The position numbers and the translations under genes are program-made. From Palsa-459 sp963841965 (lineage in GTDB: Bacteria > Actinomycetota > Acidimicrobiia > Acidimicrobiales > RAAP-2), in NCBI GenBank assembly GCA_963841965.1, contig CAWJES010000012.1:1-64000 (forward strand): a stretch of DNA of 64,000 nt, given 5' to 3'. The notes beneath the pieces were generated by a model, which saw only the letters and a program-made list of their open reading frames with translations, did not search any database and had not been told where the DNA came from. Positions 1 to 9,475 of the stretch are shown here, in pieces (positions within the stretch are counted from its first letter, which is position 1; the number at the start of each line of letters is the position of its first letter).

Positions 1-3
1 AAC

Positions 4-33
4 TGAACCGGGACGGGAAAGTTGGAGAGTGAA
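4..33 (+). repeat. Left terminal inverted repeat of the IS3-family element
   Basis: Pairs with 1277-1306 in inverted orientation, 25 of 30 positions identical; the outer 14 bases are perfect. Confidence 0.85.
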
Positions 34-56
34 TCCTCTGAGAGGGAGGATTGCTC

Positions 57-1265
57 ATGCCAGGACACCCGAGATACTCACCCGAGCTGCGTGAGCGAGC
101 AGTGAGGATGGTCAGCGACAGACGTGACGACTACCGCTCCGAGTGGGCGTGCGTTTCCGCCGTGAGCGAGCCTTCGGTATGTCGCCCGAGACGCTCAGGA
201 CATGGGTCAGACGAACCCAGGTCGACGGCGGGGACCGCCCGGGGCTCGACGACGGACGAGCGGGCGCGGCTCAAGGAGCTCGAGCGCGAGGTGAGGGACC
301 TGCGCCGCGCCAACGCAATCTTGAAGGACGCGTCGGTTTTCTTCGCGACCGAGCTCGACGGTCAAACCAGGAGGTAGTGCGCTACATCGATGCCCGACGG
401 GATCGATGGGGGGTCGAGCCGATCTGCAGGGCCCTGCAGTTCGCCCCCTCGACGTACTACGCGGCCAAGGCCCGCCCGCAGTGTGCGAGAGCAGTGCGCG
501 ATGACGAGCTGATGGCCGAGATCCAGCGGGTCGATGACCAGAGCTTCGACGGTTGCTACGGCCACAAGAAGGTCTGGAAGCAGCTGAACCGAGAGGGGAT
601 CAGGGTCGCCAACTGCACGGTGCGCCGGCTCATGCGGGCCATGGGGCTCTCAGGGGCCCGTCGGGGTCGGCACTTCAAGGTGACGACGAGGTCCGACGAC
701 CGCCAGCACCGCCCGAGCGACCTGGTCGAACGCCAGTTCACGGCCAGCGCCCCGAACCGCCTCTGGGTCGCGGACCTCACCTACGTCAAGACCCACCGGG
801 CTGGGTCTACGTCGCGTTCATCACCGACGTGTTCAGCCGGGCCATCGTCGGCTGGCAGATCTCGACGTCGCTGCGCAGCGACCTCGCCATCGACGCGCTC
901 GAGATGGCGATCTACGCGCGCAACTCGCTCGACCTCTCGGGCCTGTCCATCATTCCGACAGGGGCGTCCAATATCCGGGATTCGCTACACCGAGCGACTT
1001 GACGAGGCAAGCCATCGTCGCGTCGGTGGGGTCCAAGGGAGACTCCTACGACAACGCGCTCGCCGAGAGCTTCAACGGCCTCGACAAGTCCGAGTCGATT
1101 CACCGCAAGGGACCCTGGCGCAACGTCGAGGCACGTCGAGTGGGTGATGCTCACCTACATCGACTGGTTCAACAAACGCCGGATCCACGAGTCGCTCGAC
1201 TACGTGACGCCAGCTCGAGTTCGAGGCTCACTACTATCGCTCTGACGAGTCAGAGAGACTGGCCG
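57..1265 (+). pseudogene. IS3-family transposase (OrfA-OrfB), multiple frameshifts
   Basis: OrfA starts at an ATG behind GGGAGGA and shows a helix-turn-helix segment (MSPETLRTWVRR) followed by a leucine-rich stretch (RLKELEREVRDLRRAN), but these lie in different frames. OrfB shows the HTH_21-like region (YGHKKVWKQLNREG), the DDE core beginning NRLWVADLTYV, the second Asp block FITDVFSRAIVGW and the third block with SYDNALAESFNG, then WFNKRRIHESLDYVTP. At least four frame changes separate these pieces; one, near 800, needs a missing base rather than an extra one. No intact product can be made without recoding. The normal IS3 programmed frameshift lies between OrfA and OrfB and would not explain the others. 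Confidence 0.85.
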
Positions 1266-1276
1266 TTTAGAAGAGG

Positions 1277-1306
1277 TTCAGTCTCCAGCAAACCCGTCCC
1301 GGTTCA
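1277..1306 (-). repeat. Right terminal inverted repeat of the IS3-family element
   Basis: Inverted copy of 4-33. It begins about ten bases after the end of the recognisable transposase sequence, which places the end of the element here. Confidence 0.85.
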
Positions 1307-1789
1307 ACGTGAACCCAAGTGCAGTTCCCCTTCGGCACGACAGAAACACGCCTTCATCCCACGTTTCATCCCACGGATCCAGCCAACTCGCTCAGACGTA
1401 CCCGACGGCAGTCCGACGCGATCAATCGAACTAATACCTCACCAAAATCGACGCCGCACAGACGGCGCCGACCCACTCAAGTCCTCTCGTCCCCCGGCAG
1501 GTTTCGGGTTCGAATCCCGAGGGGCGCACTGAGTGACCTTGGGTTATTAGGGGAGGCACCCAGAAACGCCGCACCCCTGGACAGTCGGCGTCGGCCGAAT
1601 CTCTTGCTTGCCCGAAGCCGCCGTCTGGGATGAGGTCCTGAAAGGCAACTGGGAAAGAAAGCAGCCACGTCGTCAACTCCAGAAGTTCACCGTCCCGCTT
1701 ACGCCGAACTGCCATCAATCACAGATGATCCAGGAAGCTCCAGGACTGGCTCGCCGTCAACCCACAGGCACTGAAAGATCTGCAGTCCA
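1307..1789. other. Gene-poor stretch between the IS element and the DUF2971 remnant
   Basis: Apart from the tRNA 3'-end fragment near its middle I see no supportable gene. A short direct repeat (TTCATCCCACG, twice around 1352-1376) lies in the left half. Open frames on either strand are short; those crossing the tRNA fragment on the minus strand give the false GFEPET / GIRTRN peptides that reversed T-arms typically give. Confidence 0.5.
1503..1528 (+). other. tRNA 3'-end fragment, likely attachment-site scar
   Basis: The sequence gives a perfect T-arm, TCGGG-TTCGAAT-CCCGA, followed by seven bases (GGGGCGC) and an A that fit the 3' acceptor strand and discriminator of a tRNA. The bases upstream do not supply the matching 5' acceptor strand, D-arm or anticodon arm, so this is not a complete tRNA gene. 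Duplicated tRNA 3' ends of this length are the usual att cores of tyrosine-integrase elements. It lies between the IS element and the broken genes, so it probably marks an island boundary. The parent tRNA is not in this window. Confidence 0.65.
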
Positions 1790-2591
1790 CCGGCGCTTCG
1801 CCGATGCCGCAGCACGCTCAACTAACTTTAGGGGAAGTTCTCAGCGACGACCAGTGTTTCCAAGGAGTAATCGATTCCAAATATATCGGCTGGTCGAGAT
1901 CGCTCGTTTCGCAATTCCATTTGATGACCGCAAATGCGGTATTCGGACTCCGATTCCCAGTCAAGATTCTTCCGATAGTAGAGACCATTGGGAGCGAACT
2001 GAGATGTCCGTACTCGTTCAACGATGACGTCGATGCCGTCCCTTCTGATGGCATCCAGTGCCAGCTTCAGAGCACGCCGCTCGCGGTGGATCCTCACATT
2101 GCCTTGCGCGCGCTCGAAGTTGATCCCCATCTGGGCGCAGGCCCTTACGTGTCCTCACAGATTGAAACTTGATCGAATACCAGACATGCGCCCGTATGCT
2201 TCGCGGCGTACTGATCCCACATCCGCGCCCTCGCCCAACCTAGGTGGAAGAGAGCTCTCTCCGCTTGAACCTACGCTGGGCAATCGATCTGTCGTGAAGC
2301 AACCCCACACATACGTTCCAACTCAAGAGGCGGTCGATTGCGTCAAGCGTTTCCTCAATTTCCTCGCTCTTGGCACCTCGGAAGCGCCAACGTGCTGACT
2401 CGAGAAGAAGAGATGCTTGCGAACGATTGGTTGTACGACTGGATCATTAGTTTGAGAGAGTGGTCCAAATCGAATGCAGCGACGTCAAGTATGTGCGCCA
2501 TTGAAGTAGCTGTTGTGTAGTGATAGAGGTGTCGATAATCCTCCGGACTCTGGGTGCCAATCCAGTCAAGTTCGAATTGCGGAGTGCTCAA
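1790..2591 (-). pseudogene. DUF2971-family protein, frameshifted remnant
   Basis: Family hallmarks appear in order along the minus strand but in different frames: an N-terminal LYHYTTATSMAHIL (2550-2500), a TNDP-like piece near 2440, MWDQYAAKHTGACLVFD (about 2220-2170) and a C-terminal YYRKNLDWESESEYRI (about 1960-1915). In DUF2971 proteins these correspond to the YHYTS start, the NDP motif, the MWxHYA..H.G.CL.F signature and the W..E.E.R motif. DUF2971 genes are common cargo of phages and defence islands; their activity is not well established. At least three frame changes and internal stops make this a remnant. The 3' limit is approximate. Confidence 0.75.
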
Positions 2592-2698
2592 TGTTATTGC
2601 TACCCTTCAAGACATTCAATGGTCAACATGCTCAACATGCATCGGCTTCCTCTTCGCACCTAATCACTGATAGTCCGAAGAGCGGATCGACCTATCAT

Positions 2699-4202
2699 TT
2701 ACCTTTCAGATCCGTCTACTTCCTTGGGAAGAGGCGGACTGGAGTCAATTCCGAACGCCTCAGCCACCGACGCGAACGCATCCAGCATCGGTTGGTTCAA
2801 AGAACTCGGACGAAGTAGCTTGGCTCTTCGATTGAGATATGTATCGAACGGAATCCCCACCTCATCCAGTCCAGACGCGTCGGCACGCATCCTCTCATCG
2901 AGCATTTCCAACAGGGTCCCCTGACCCTGCTTGATGGCATCTTTCGATGTGCTCAAGGTCATCGAGGGAGATGACGGTTAGTGGCCCGATCTGCGGATGT
3001 TGAAGCAGTCCAAGGTTGCGGAGACGGGATTGAATCTGCAATCGATGTGAACGGATTCCACGGAAATCCGGAGGCCGCAATGATCCACCGGGCGATACCG
3101 CGACGCATGGCTTCGCGGCTCTTGACCCGGAAGCGCTCCACCATCAACAGATGAGCCGACGAATGGTCTGATGTGTCCAACTGGGCTGCCTTCTCGTCGA
3201 CGATCTGCCTCAGGTCCTCCTCGAGCGCGGCTACAGAGCCGGATTGTGATGCGCTGGCGGACACCCTATGACTCACCACGTCAAGTGCAAGCCACGGATG
3301 CTCCCCATCGATGAGCACATCGCAGCAAGATTCACCTGGCCACAGTGCCTGCAAATCCGCCTCCCTCAGCAGACGAGGGACACTTCCGAATCAGGTGTTG
3401 AAAATGTGCGAAAGGGGGTCCACCGCATATTCCTCTGCAACGGGTCCCGTGAACCGTCCAAGCTCGCCCCTCAACTGAGAAGCGGTTCTACCCGAGCCAT
3501 CAGTGTTGCCCCCCTTCACGAAGTTGAAGACTTCCCAAAAGAAGGCTGAACCGCAAATTCGCTCGCACAGGAAGGTCGGGTCCAGAACTAGAAGCGAGCC
3601 ATCTCGAGTCGTCAGAACAGGAAAGCGTTTGAAGGAATTGGAGGCCCACTCGAATCCCACGGAGTCAATCTCACCGACAACCTCAGCTTTGAGCGTGGGG
3701 AGGTCTGCGGCGAGCAGGTCAACAGCGGCTTGCACTTGTGCTGTCGGGGCCTTGATCTGGTCAGCAGGTTATGGGGAATGAGAACCTCTTTGCGACTTTG
3801 GAGGTGAAGAAGTAGGCCAAAGCCAACATTGAACAGGATCTCAGGAGTGGTGCCCGTCGCCATCTGGAAGAGAGTGTCGAAAGTGTCAGCCAGATCAGGA
3901 AGAATCTGCCGGGAAAGCTACGTGTTCTTCGCCACCTTCCGAGAATTACTGACCCAGTTCGACGCTGTGATTGAAGATCTGGTTTTGAATCAGGTAGACG
4001 GCCAAGGAGGGGTCGACCACGCCCTGCCAGAGAGGTGAGGTGTCGAGTCGATTTCAAGCCGGTCCAAATTGTCGGCCAATACCAATGCGGCCATTGTGAC
4101 GTCTGCTCGCAACTGCTTTGGCTCGCGAGGAGTTAGCGGGCTTCCGGAGAGCGCCAGTTTCATGACCCCCAGAAAACTGACCGCGCACTGAGAAATGCCC
4201 AA
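2699..4202 (-). pseudogene. Nuclease-like hypothetical protein, frameshifted
   Basis: Pieces of one protein of roughly 450-500 residues can be followed through changing frames: an N-terminal helical part (ADVTMAALVLADNLDRLEID), a segment with ATGTTPEILFNVGFGLLLHL (about 3860-3800), then FKRFPVLTTRDGSLLVLDP (about 3625-3570), EYAVDPLSHIFN, a CDVLIDGEHPWLALDVVSHR block (3320-3260) followed by ALEEDLRQIVDEKAAQLD, and a C-terminal PLTVISLDDLEHI. The D-V-L-I ... L-A-L-D-V pattern resembles the core strands of PD-(D/E)XK-like proteins, but this is only a resemblance. The preceding small gene stops at 4203 and a TTG start is possible at once at 4202, so the two were probably one operon with the Cas1-like gene. 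Confidence 0.6.
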
Positions 4203-4714
4203 TCATCCTGGAAGCAAGTTCTTGGCGGTCTCGAGTGCCTTAGGTGACAGGCGCGACTCCGCGAGTGCAAGCTGAGCCCCTCGATTTGAGATCGTAGGGT
4301 CGCGCAGGAGGGCCATCACGGTCGCACATTCAGCCAGGAAGCTCTCCGTATCGTGCGACGAAGCCAGTGTCCGCGCAACAGACTGAGGGGCGGACACTCC
4401 GGTGAAAGTGGCAGCGGTCATGAATGCGGTCGACATTTCGGCCATCTGCGCGCCCGTACCCTTGGTCGGGACGACCACGCCTTGGCCTCTGCACCATCCT
4501 CATGACTCCGAGCAGGGGGACGGTCGTACCTTGCGCGTACGTGAGGTCTGATCGAGGGATCACACGAGATAGCCGGACCGGACTCGATCGGCTCCCTGCC
4601 TGCGATGGCTTCGAAGAGCTCACTCGATTCAGAATCCAATCGAGCCAACGTCCCTTCACCATCCATCGAAGCGGCTGTTTGCCCCTCGGGGCTGCCGAGT
4701 GGGCGTTGCCTCAA
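4203..4714 (-). pseudogene. Small unknown gene downstream of the Cas1-like gene, frameshifted
   Basis: I do not recognise this protein. Three consecutive frame pieces join sensibly: an N-terminus with ARLDSESSELFEAIAGREPI, a middle part with VIPRSDLTYAQGTTVPLLG, and a C-terminal part (MAEMSTAFMTAATFTGVSA to KALETAKNLLPG), giving about 165 residues. A TTG start at 4714 overlaps the TGA of the Cas1-like gene in the tetranucleotide TTGA, which suggests translational coupling. The C-terminal half is Ala-rich and helical in character; no signal peptide or membrane segment is evident. At least two frame changes are needed to read through. Confidence 0.5.
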
Positions 4715-6270
4715 TTCAATCGGTTGGCCTCTCGAGTTTCAATGAGAGATTCTAGAGCGTCCCAATGCCTGACGGCGGGAACTTGCTTTCCCGCGCGCAC
4801 CTTGGACGCGGTCGCCTTCGACACGCCGCAGGCTTCCATGATTTCTGTAAGCCTGACGCCTGCAGGCCAGGATGGATCGCTCTCGGAAAGACCATCGGGT
4901 CACCCCGTATGCCCGGGTTCTCCTCCTTCCATTTCTTCGAGGCTTGCCTGCTTGAAGAGATCGCGGCGCCCCTCTTCGACCGGGATGCTGCGTCCTGGCC
5001 AGGCATGCTCGCCCAACAGGCGGAGCAACTGAACATCCTGTCCCCGCGCACACCACCGTCCACATCAGACGCGCATGTCCCGAGCTCTCAGCATGGGGGT
5101 TTCGGCCGCCAGGCTGGCGAGGCGCCCTTTCGGTGGCTCTTTGAGCCAGCTGTCGCTGAGCGTGTGCTCTCGCCTTCCGCACCTTCACCGACGCCTGGGC
5201 TCGCCGCGGGTTTCCGCTGTTCAGCGGTGTGGCTGGCGTGCAGTCGCCACTGACTACCTGCCCGAGCAAATGAGCGACACCCTCGACCCAAGGTGCGAGC
5301 AGGCTCCGCCACTGCGGAATCGTGTCGGCAAGCTCATGTGTGAGCGGGGCCAGGATTCGAACATGACCGTCCGCCGTCTCAGTGAAGCTGGACTTCATGA
5401 AGGATCGTCTTGCAACGAGTTCAAGGGTCCACGCCTCCACTGCCGGTCGGACAGGCTCCATCAGATCGAGGGCCATCGAGTTTCGTGACTTTGCATCCAG
5501 GTGCATGATGCCGAGTCCCGGATCTAACCCAACCCGATGGCACGCCAGGACTGCTTCGACCTCGACCAGCGCGAACAGGTAGTAGAGCAAGGCGTTCACC
5601 GGACGCTCCACCTTGCGGTTGCCACTCACCGAGCCCAGCCGGGAGCGACGCCCTTCGTAGCGAAGCCAGTGATCAGGCACGCTCTTGCGATCCTGGGAGG
5701 CAAAGCGAGGGACAGTCAAGGGAGAGGCAACCCACGCATTGAAGTAGCAGGCGGCTGCGGAGGCCTCCAGCTGGCGAACGGGTCTGCCTGCCCGTCCATC
5801 CAGCGTTCCGATCAAAGCGACTCGATTGACATTGGCGTCGCACAAGGCTGACTGGCCCGCGGGTCCGCTGTGATCGACCCATCAGACATCCAGGAGCTCG
5901 CAACATGGACCTGAATCCCCTGCCGCCCGATCTCGTCAGGAGCATCCCCGTGCAGCCGATCTTGCAGCCAGAGGGGCAACTTCGAGCGAAGCTCGCCGGA
6001 CAGCGGAGGAATCGAGATGCTGTCAGAGCAGGAGAATTGAATGACGACGGATGCCTGCACGCGACCCAGTCGCGATCCGCAGGCTTCGGGCTCGCCCACC
6101 GAGGGACACACGAGGCTTCTGAGTTGCCATTTGGTCGCGGGTCATTGGCTTCGACGACGCGTGAAGCGCAGTCGCTGGTGAAGCGGGTGATTCGACTGCG
6201 ATCGGACGTGCCGCTGTTGGTCTGGCAGTGCCGGACCCAGCTCCACGTGCGTTCAAGAGCGCGCCTGCTT
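4711..6270 (-). pseudogene. Stand-alone Cas1-like integrase with C-terminal HTH, degraded
   Basis: The best preserved block (5845-5250) is Cas1: RQLEASAAACYFNAW carries the catalytic Glu (about 5766), PVNALLYYLFALVEVEA is the NALLxYxYALLE helix, GLDPGLGIMH ends in the catalytic His (about 5502) and MALDLMEPVRP carries the catalytic Asp (about 5466), followed by LTHELADTIPQWRSLLAP. Downstream, in other frames, come a cysteine pair (CSACWASM, around 5030) and WKEENPG, then a helix-turn-helix tail, CGVSKATASKVRAGKQVP, ending with the TGA at 4711. This domain order matches HTH-tailed, CRISPR-independent Cas1 proteins that I recall from actinobacteria. No CRISPR array, cas2 or effector gene is in the window. 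The N-terminal beta domain (5850-6270) is poorly preserved and the start cannot be set. One break (near 4835) needs a missing base, so decay seems real. Confidence 0.75.
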
Positions 6271-6281
6271 GCTCGCCAGAA

Positions 6282-6746
6282 TCAGATAATGACGTCCGCA
6301 GTCGGGATGCCGAGGTCCTTTGCGAAGGCACTCTGTACAGGCTGGTACTTCTGATTCAGGGCTCGAAATTCAGACTCAAATGAACTGACGCTCTTGATCG
6401 AGCTGAGGTCCGTGACGAGCTGCGAATTCAACTTCACCACGTCCGCGATCTCAGTGCCCGCGCCCCCTGTAAATCCGATCTTCTTGAGGCCGGTGTCGAA
6501 TGTCTTCAAGGCAGGCACGAAGGCAAGAGAGGGCCTGGAAATCTGGGCGACCGTCGGATTGCTGCTGAGGCTCGACAAGGCGTTGCTCCACTTGTTGTCA
6601 GCTGCAGCAAACGGGCCATCGAGCGTCTTCCAGGCAGTGAGCTGCTTTGCCGGAACCGTGCGGTGCGTACTCGCAGAAGCTGCTTGAACTCCGATGCAGA
6701 GCATCGCGATCGTGATGACCGACGCTGCGAGCGACGTGTGGCGCAT
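6282..6746 (-). CDS. Small secreted protein of unknown function
   Basis: I do not recognise the family. The product is about 154 residues with a Sec-type signal peptide: a short basic start (MRHTS), a hydrophobic core (LAASVITIAMLCIGV) and an AxA-like cleavage region (QAASAST). The mature part is helical, rich in Ser, Ala and Lys, and without Cys, so it resembles small exported four-helix proteins. Two in-frame ATGs lie close together; the second is chosen because AAAGGGG sits 6 nt before it, whereas that run directly abuts the first (at 6752). Unlike the genes to its left it is intact, so it marks the return to stable sequence. Confidence 0.7.
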   Translation of the reverse strand: MRHTSLAASVITIAMLCIGVQAASASTHRTVPAKQLTAWKTLDGPFAAADNKWSNALSSLSSNPTVAQISRPSLAFVPALKTFDTGLKKIGFTGGAGTEIADVVKLNSQLVTDLSSIKSVSSFESEFRALNQKYQPVQSAFAKDLGIPTADVII

Positions 6747-6890
6747 GTTCATCCCCTTTGGCTTGGTGGGACTTCACTTCTCCCGGCGCGACGCCCACTT
6801 CATTTGCGGGTCGCGGCGCCCGGTGTGACGGAGGATAACCCACTGCTCCGTGGAGATCGCTGGAAGACGCCCGAGGGATCCGTCGCGACT

Positions 6891-8279
6891 TCAATGATGG
6901 AAACTTCCCGCCTCCTCCTCTGTTAGTGGCGCCGTCGGCTGGTGCTTGGCAAGGTGAACCAGCGCACGCTTGTAGTCGTCCAACAGGAGGTCGGCGAGGT
7001 CCCTGCTGAAATCATGACGAACGAGAATCCGCTGAATGGCGAGATCCTCGCGATTCGGCGGAAGCGTGTAGGCCGGCACCTGCCAACCAGTCGTTCTGAG
7101 CCTGTCGGCGAGGTCGAAGAGCGTGAAGCCGAGGTGCTGATCCTCTTTGAGCTTCCAAGCGAGCCCCGGGATCCCTCCTCGTCCGTCATAAATGATCTCA
7201 AAGGGACCAAGCCTCGCGATCGCCTCCGCCAGGTACTGCGCGTTCTCGTACCCCGCCTGATGGATCTTGCGGTACCCCTCGCGGCCGAGTCGGAGGAAGT
7301 TGTAGTACTGCGCGATGATCTGGCCTCCGGGACGCGAGAAGTTGAGTGCGAACGTCGGCATGTTGCCACCGAGGTAGTTGACATTGAAGATGAGGTCTTC
7401 GGGAAGATCCTCGGCGTCTCGCCAGATGACCCATCCCACGCCCAGGGGCGCGAGTCCGAATTTGTGTCCCGAGGTGTTGATCGACTTCACCCTCGGAAGT
7501 CGGAAGTCCCAGACGAGCTCCGGATCACAAAACGGTGCGACGAACCCGCCGCTGGCGCCGTCCACATGCATCGGCACGTCGAGGCCCGTCGTCCTCTGAT
7601 GTTCGTCGAGCGCGTTCGCCACGGCCTCGACCGGCTCGTACTGGCACGTGAACGTGACGCCGAGCGTCGGTACGACCCCGATCGTGTTCTCGTCGACGCG
7701 CTTGATCACCTCCTCGGGTGTCATCAAGAGCCGATCTCCCTCCATCGGAATCTCGCGGATCTCGACGTCCCAATAGCGAGCGAACTTGTGCCAGCAGATC
7801 TGGACCGGTCCCGTGATCAGGTTCGGCGTCGTCGTCGGCTTCCCCTCCGCCCGGCGTCGAGCGCGCCACTTCCACAGCAGGGCCATCCCGCCCAGCATCG
7901 CGGCCTCGCTGGATCCCGTCGTCGAAGTGCCGAGCGTGTTGGCTGCATCTGGTGAGTTCCACAGGTCCGCGAGCATGTGCACGCAACGCTCCTCCAGCTC
8001 AGCGGTCTGGGGATACTCGTCCTTGTCAATCATGTTCTTGTCGAGTGTGAATGCCATGATCTCTCGCACTTCGGGCTCGGCCCAGGTCTGGCAGAAGGTC
8101 GCGAGGTTCTGACGGGAGTTGCCGTCGAGCATCAGCTCATCGACGACGACTTGGCGAACATGCTGCGCTTCATGTTCCTCATCGTTCATCCGATACTTCG
8201 GCATCCGCACCGAAAGGTCGTTGGATGCAAAGACGTCGTCGTCGAGGCTCGCTCGAACCGAACTGCGGTGGTGGAGCAT
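6891..8279 (-). CDS. gadB: Glutamate decarboxylase
   Basis: PLP enzyme that converts L-glutamate to GABA and CO2, consuming a proton in the cytoplasm. At 462 residues it has the length of E. coli GadB (466). The PLP-binding lysine is K273 in SINTSGHKFG; HVDGASGG (around 238-245) holds the Asp that contacts the cofactor ring. The C-terminus ends SFHH, recalling the pH-sensing C-terminal His that plugs the active site in E. coli. No GadC-type antiporter is next to it; the divergent neighbour is an AzlCD exporter. AGGAAGG lies upstream of the ATG. A role in acid stress or in the GABA shunt are both possible. Confidence 0.95.
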   Translation of the reverse strand: MLHHRSSVRASLDDDVFASNDLSVRMPKYRMNDEEHEAQHVRQVVVDELMLDGNSRQNLATFCQTWAEPEVREIMAFTLDKNMIDKDEYPQTAELEERCVHMLADLWNSPDAANTLGTSTTGSSEAAMLGGMALLWKWRARRRAEGKPTTTPNLITGPVQICWHKFARYWDVEIREIPMEGDRLLMTPEEVIKRVDENTIGVVPTLGVTFTCQYEPVEAVANALDEHQRTTGLDVPMHVDGASGGFVAPFCDPELVWDFRLPRVKSINTSGHKFGLAPLGVGWVIWRDAEDLPEDLIFNVNYLGGNMPTFALNFSRPGGQIIAQYYNFLRLGREGYRKIHQAGYENAQYLAEAIARLGPFEIIYDGRGGIPGLAWKLKEDQHLGFTLFDLADRLRTTGWQVPAYTLPPNREDLAIQRILVRHDFSRDLADLLLDDYKRALVHLAKHQPTAPLTEEEAGSFHH

Positions 8280-8492
8280 GGAGGGTCCTTCCTCGTCGTG
8301 TGCGGGGGTCGCAGTGCCCTATTGAATCCTCTCGGCGCAATCCGTGCATGGTGTTGTCCGAGGCGGCAAGTCGCCTTGGAAATGCGACGCTCGCATCCTC
8401 CCTGCGTCGCCTTGGCCCCTCTTGTTCGCATCCCGTTCACCTTGGACGACACGTCCGGATTGCCGCGAGGCGCCCTATGGAAGAATCCTCCG

Positions 8493-9161
8493 ATGTTGAA
8501 CGCACCACGTGCGACGGTCCGTGACTCTTTGAGCGTCGCGCTGACCGTCGGGGCATATGGGCTCGCCTTCGGAGCGGCCAGCGTGGCCGCCGGATTCAGC
8601 GTGCTGCAGAGCTGCCTTCTCTCGCTCCTGACCTTCACGGGAGGTTCCCAGTTTGCAGCCGTCGGAGTAGTAGCTGGGGGCGGCGGAGCAGCCAGCGCGA
8701 TCGCGGCCGCGTCGCTTCTCGGGATCCGCAACGGCCTCTACGGCCTCCGCATGGCACCCGTGCTCCGGGTCTCGGGTTGGCGACGGGTGGCTGCGGCGCA
8801 GATAACGATCGACGAGTCCACCGCTGTCGCGATCTCCCAGGAGCCGCTCGGCGAGGAGGCGATGCGCGCGGGATTCTGGATCACCGGCTTCGGCGTCTTC
8901 GTGTTCTGGAACCTCTTCACGTTCGCAGGAGCAGTGGCTGCGCATGCACTCAAGAATCCTGCGGCCTGGGGGCTCGATGCCGCGGTGCCGGCAGCGTTCC
9001 TCGGCCTGCTGTGGCCGCGGCTCGAGAGTCGACGTGCCCAGATCGTGGCGGCTGCGAGCTTCGGGCTGGCACTCCTGCTCACGCCGTTCGTCCCAGCCGG
9101 GCTTCCGATCGTCGCGACCGCCCTCATCGCGGTCGCTGGGGGGTGGCGATCGTGGGCGTGA
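8493..9161 (+). CDS. azlC: AzlC-family branched-chain amino acid exporter, large subunit
   Basis: Membrane protein of 222 residues that, with AzlD, exports branched-chain amino acids and some analogues. Five to six hydrophobic segments are visible, and the family motif GGSQFAAVGVVAGGG with the following LGIRNGLYGLRMAP is present. The ATG at 8493 is preceded by AAGAAT six bases away, compatible with a leaderless transcript, and by no good ribosome binding site. The gene overlaps azlD by four bases (GTGA). It is divergent from gadB across a 213-bp gap. Confidence 0.9.
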   Translation: MLNAPRATVRDSLSVALTVGAYGLAFGAASVAAGFSVLQSCLLSLLTFTGGSQFAAVGVVAGGGGAASAIAAASLLGIRNGLYGLRMAPVLRVSGWRRVAAAQITIDESTAVAISQEPLGEEAMRAGFWITGFGVFVFWNLFTFAGAVAAHALKNPAAWGLDAAVPAAFLGLLWPRLESRRAQIVAAASFGLALLLTPFVPAGLPIVATALIAVAGGWRSWA

Positions 9162-9475
9162 CAGCAGCCTCCTTGTGGGTGGTGGTCATCGTGACCAGCC
9201 TGATCGCATTCGCCCTCAAGTTCCTGGGCCATGTCGTCCCCGAGCGCTGGCTTGCGCAACCGAGGGCACAGCGCATAAACGCGCTGCTCCCCGTGGCTCT
9301 CCTCGCCGCGCTCGTGGCCGTCGAGACCTTCTCGACGAAATCTGCCCTCGTCATCGACCATCGGGCTGCCGGCCTGGGTGTCGCCGTCGTGGCGCTCGTC
9401 CTCAAGGCTCCGTTCCCCGTTGTGGTCGTGGCTGCTGCGGTGAGCTCCGCCCTGCTCTACCACTTCGCGTCCTGA
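9158..9475 (+). CDS. azlD: AzlD-family branched-chain amino acid exporter, small subunit
   Basis: Partner of AzlC: 105 residues with three to four membrane segments (around 10-30, 45-60, 70-100) and the conserved ALKFLGHVVPERWL region near the start. The GTG start lies inside the stop of azlC (GTGA), which implies coupled translation; a second GTG two codons upstream is possible. Length and topology are normal for AzlD. Confidence 0.88.
   Translation: MTAASLWVVVIVTSLIAFALKFLGHVVPERWLAQPRAQRINALLPVALLAALVAVETFSTKSALVIDHRAAGLGVAVVALVLKAPFPVVVVAAAVSSALLYHFAS

Larger units (their letters stand above)
4..1306 (+). mobile_element. IS3-family insertion sequence, decayed
   Basis: The element is bounded by imperfect inverted repeats: the left end reads TGAACCGGGACGGG and the reverse complement of the right end starts with the same 14 bases. 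Over 30 bases the two ends differ at five positions. Both ends start TG and finish CA, as IS3-type ends do. Between them lies a transposase with DDE-type sequence in several reading frames. Length (about 1.3 kb) fits the family. I see no convincing target-site duplication, although only three bases are visible to the left. The element lies at the edge of a decayed island. Confidence 0.85.

Noticed and set aside
1307..1309. Target-site duplication of the IS3 element
   Set aside because: The bases flanking the two ends (AAC on the left, ACG on the right) do not match, and only three left-flank bases are visible.
1440..1530. Complete tRNA gene
   Set aside because: Only the T-arm and 3' acceptor strand are present; no matching 5' acceptor, D-arm or anticodon arm can be found upstream.
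1431..1718. Minus-strand open frames containing GFEPET or GIRTRN
   Set aside because: These peptides are the usual false translations of a reversed tRNA T-arm.
1..6270. All frame breaks in the island being assembly errors
   Set aside because: Several breaks (near 800 and 4835) need a missing base, and motif residues such as the zinc-finger cysteines are also lost, so true decay is the better explanation, though some errors may add to it.
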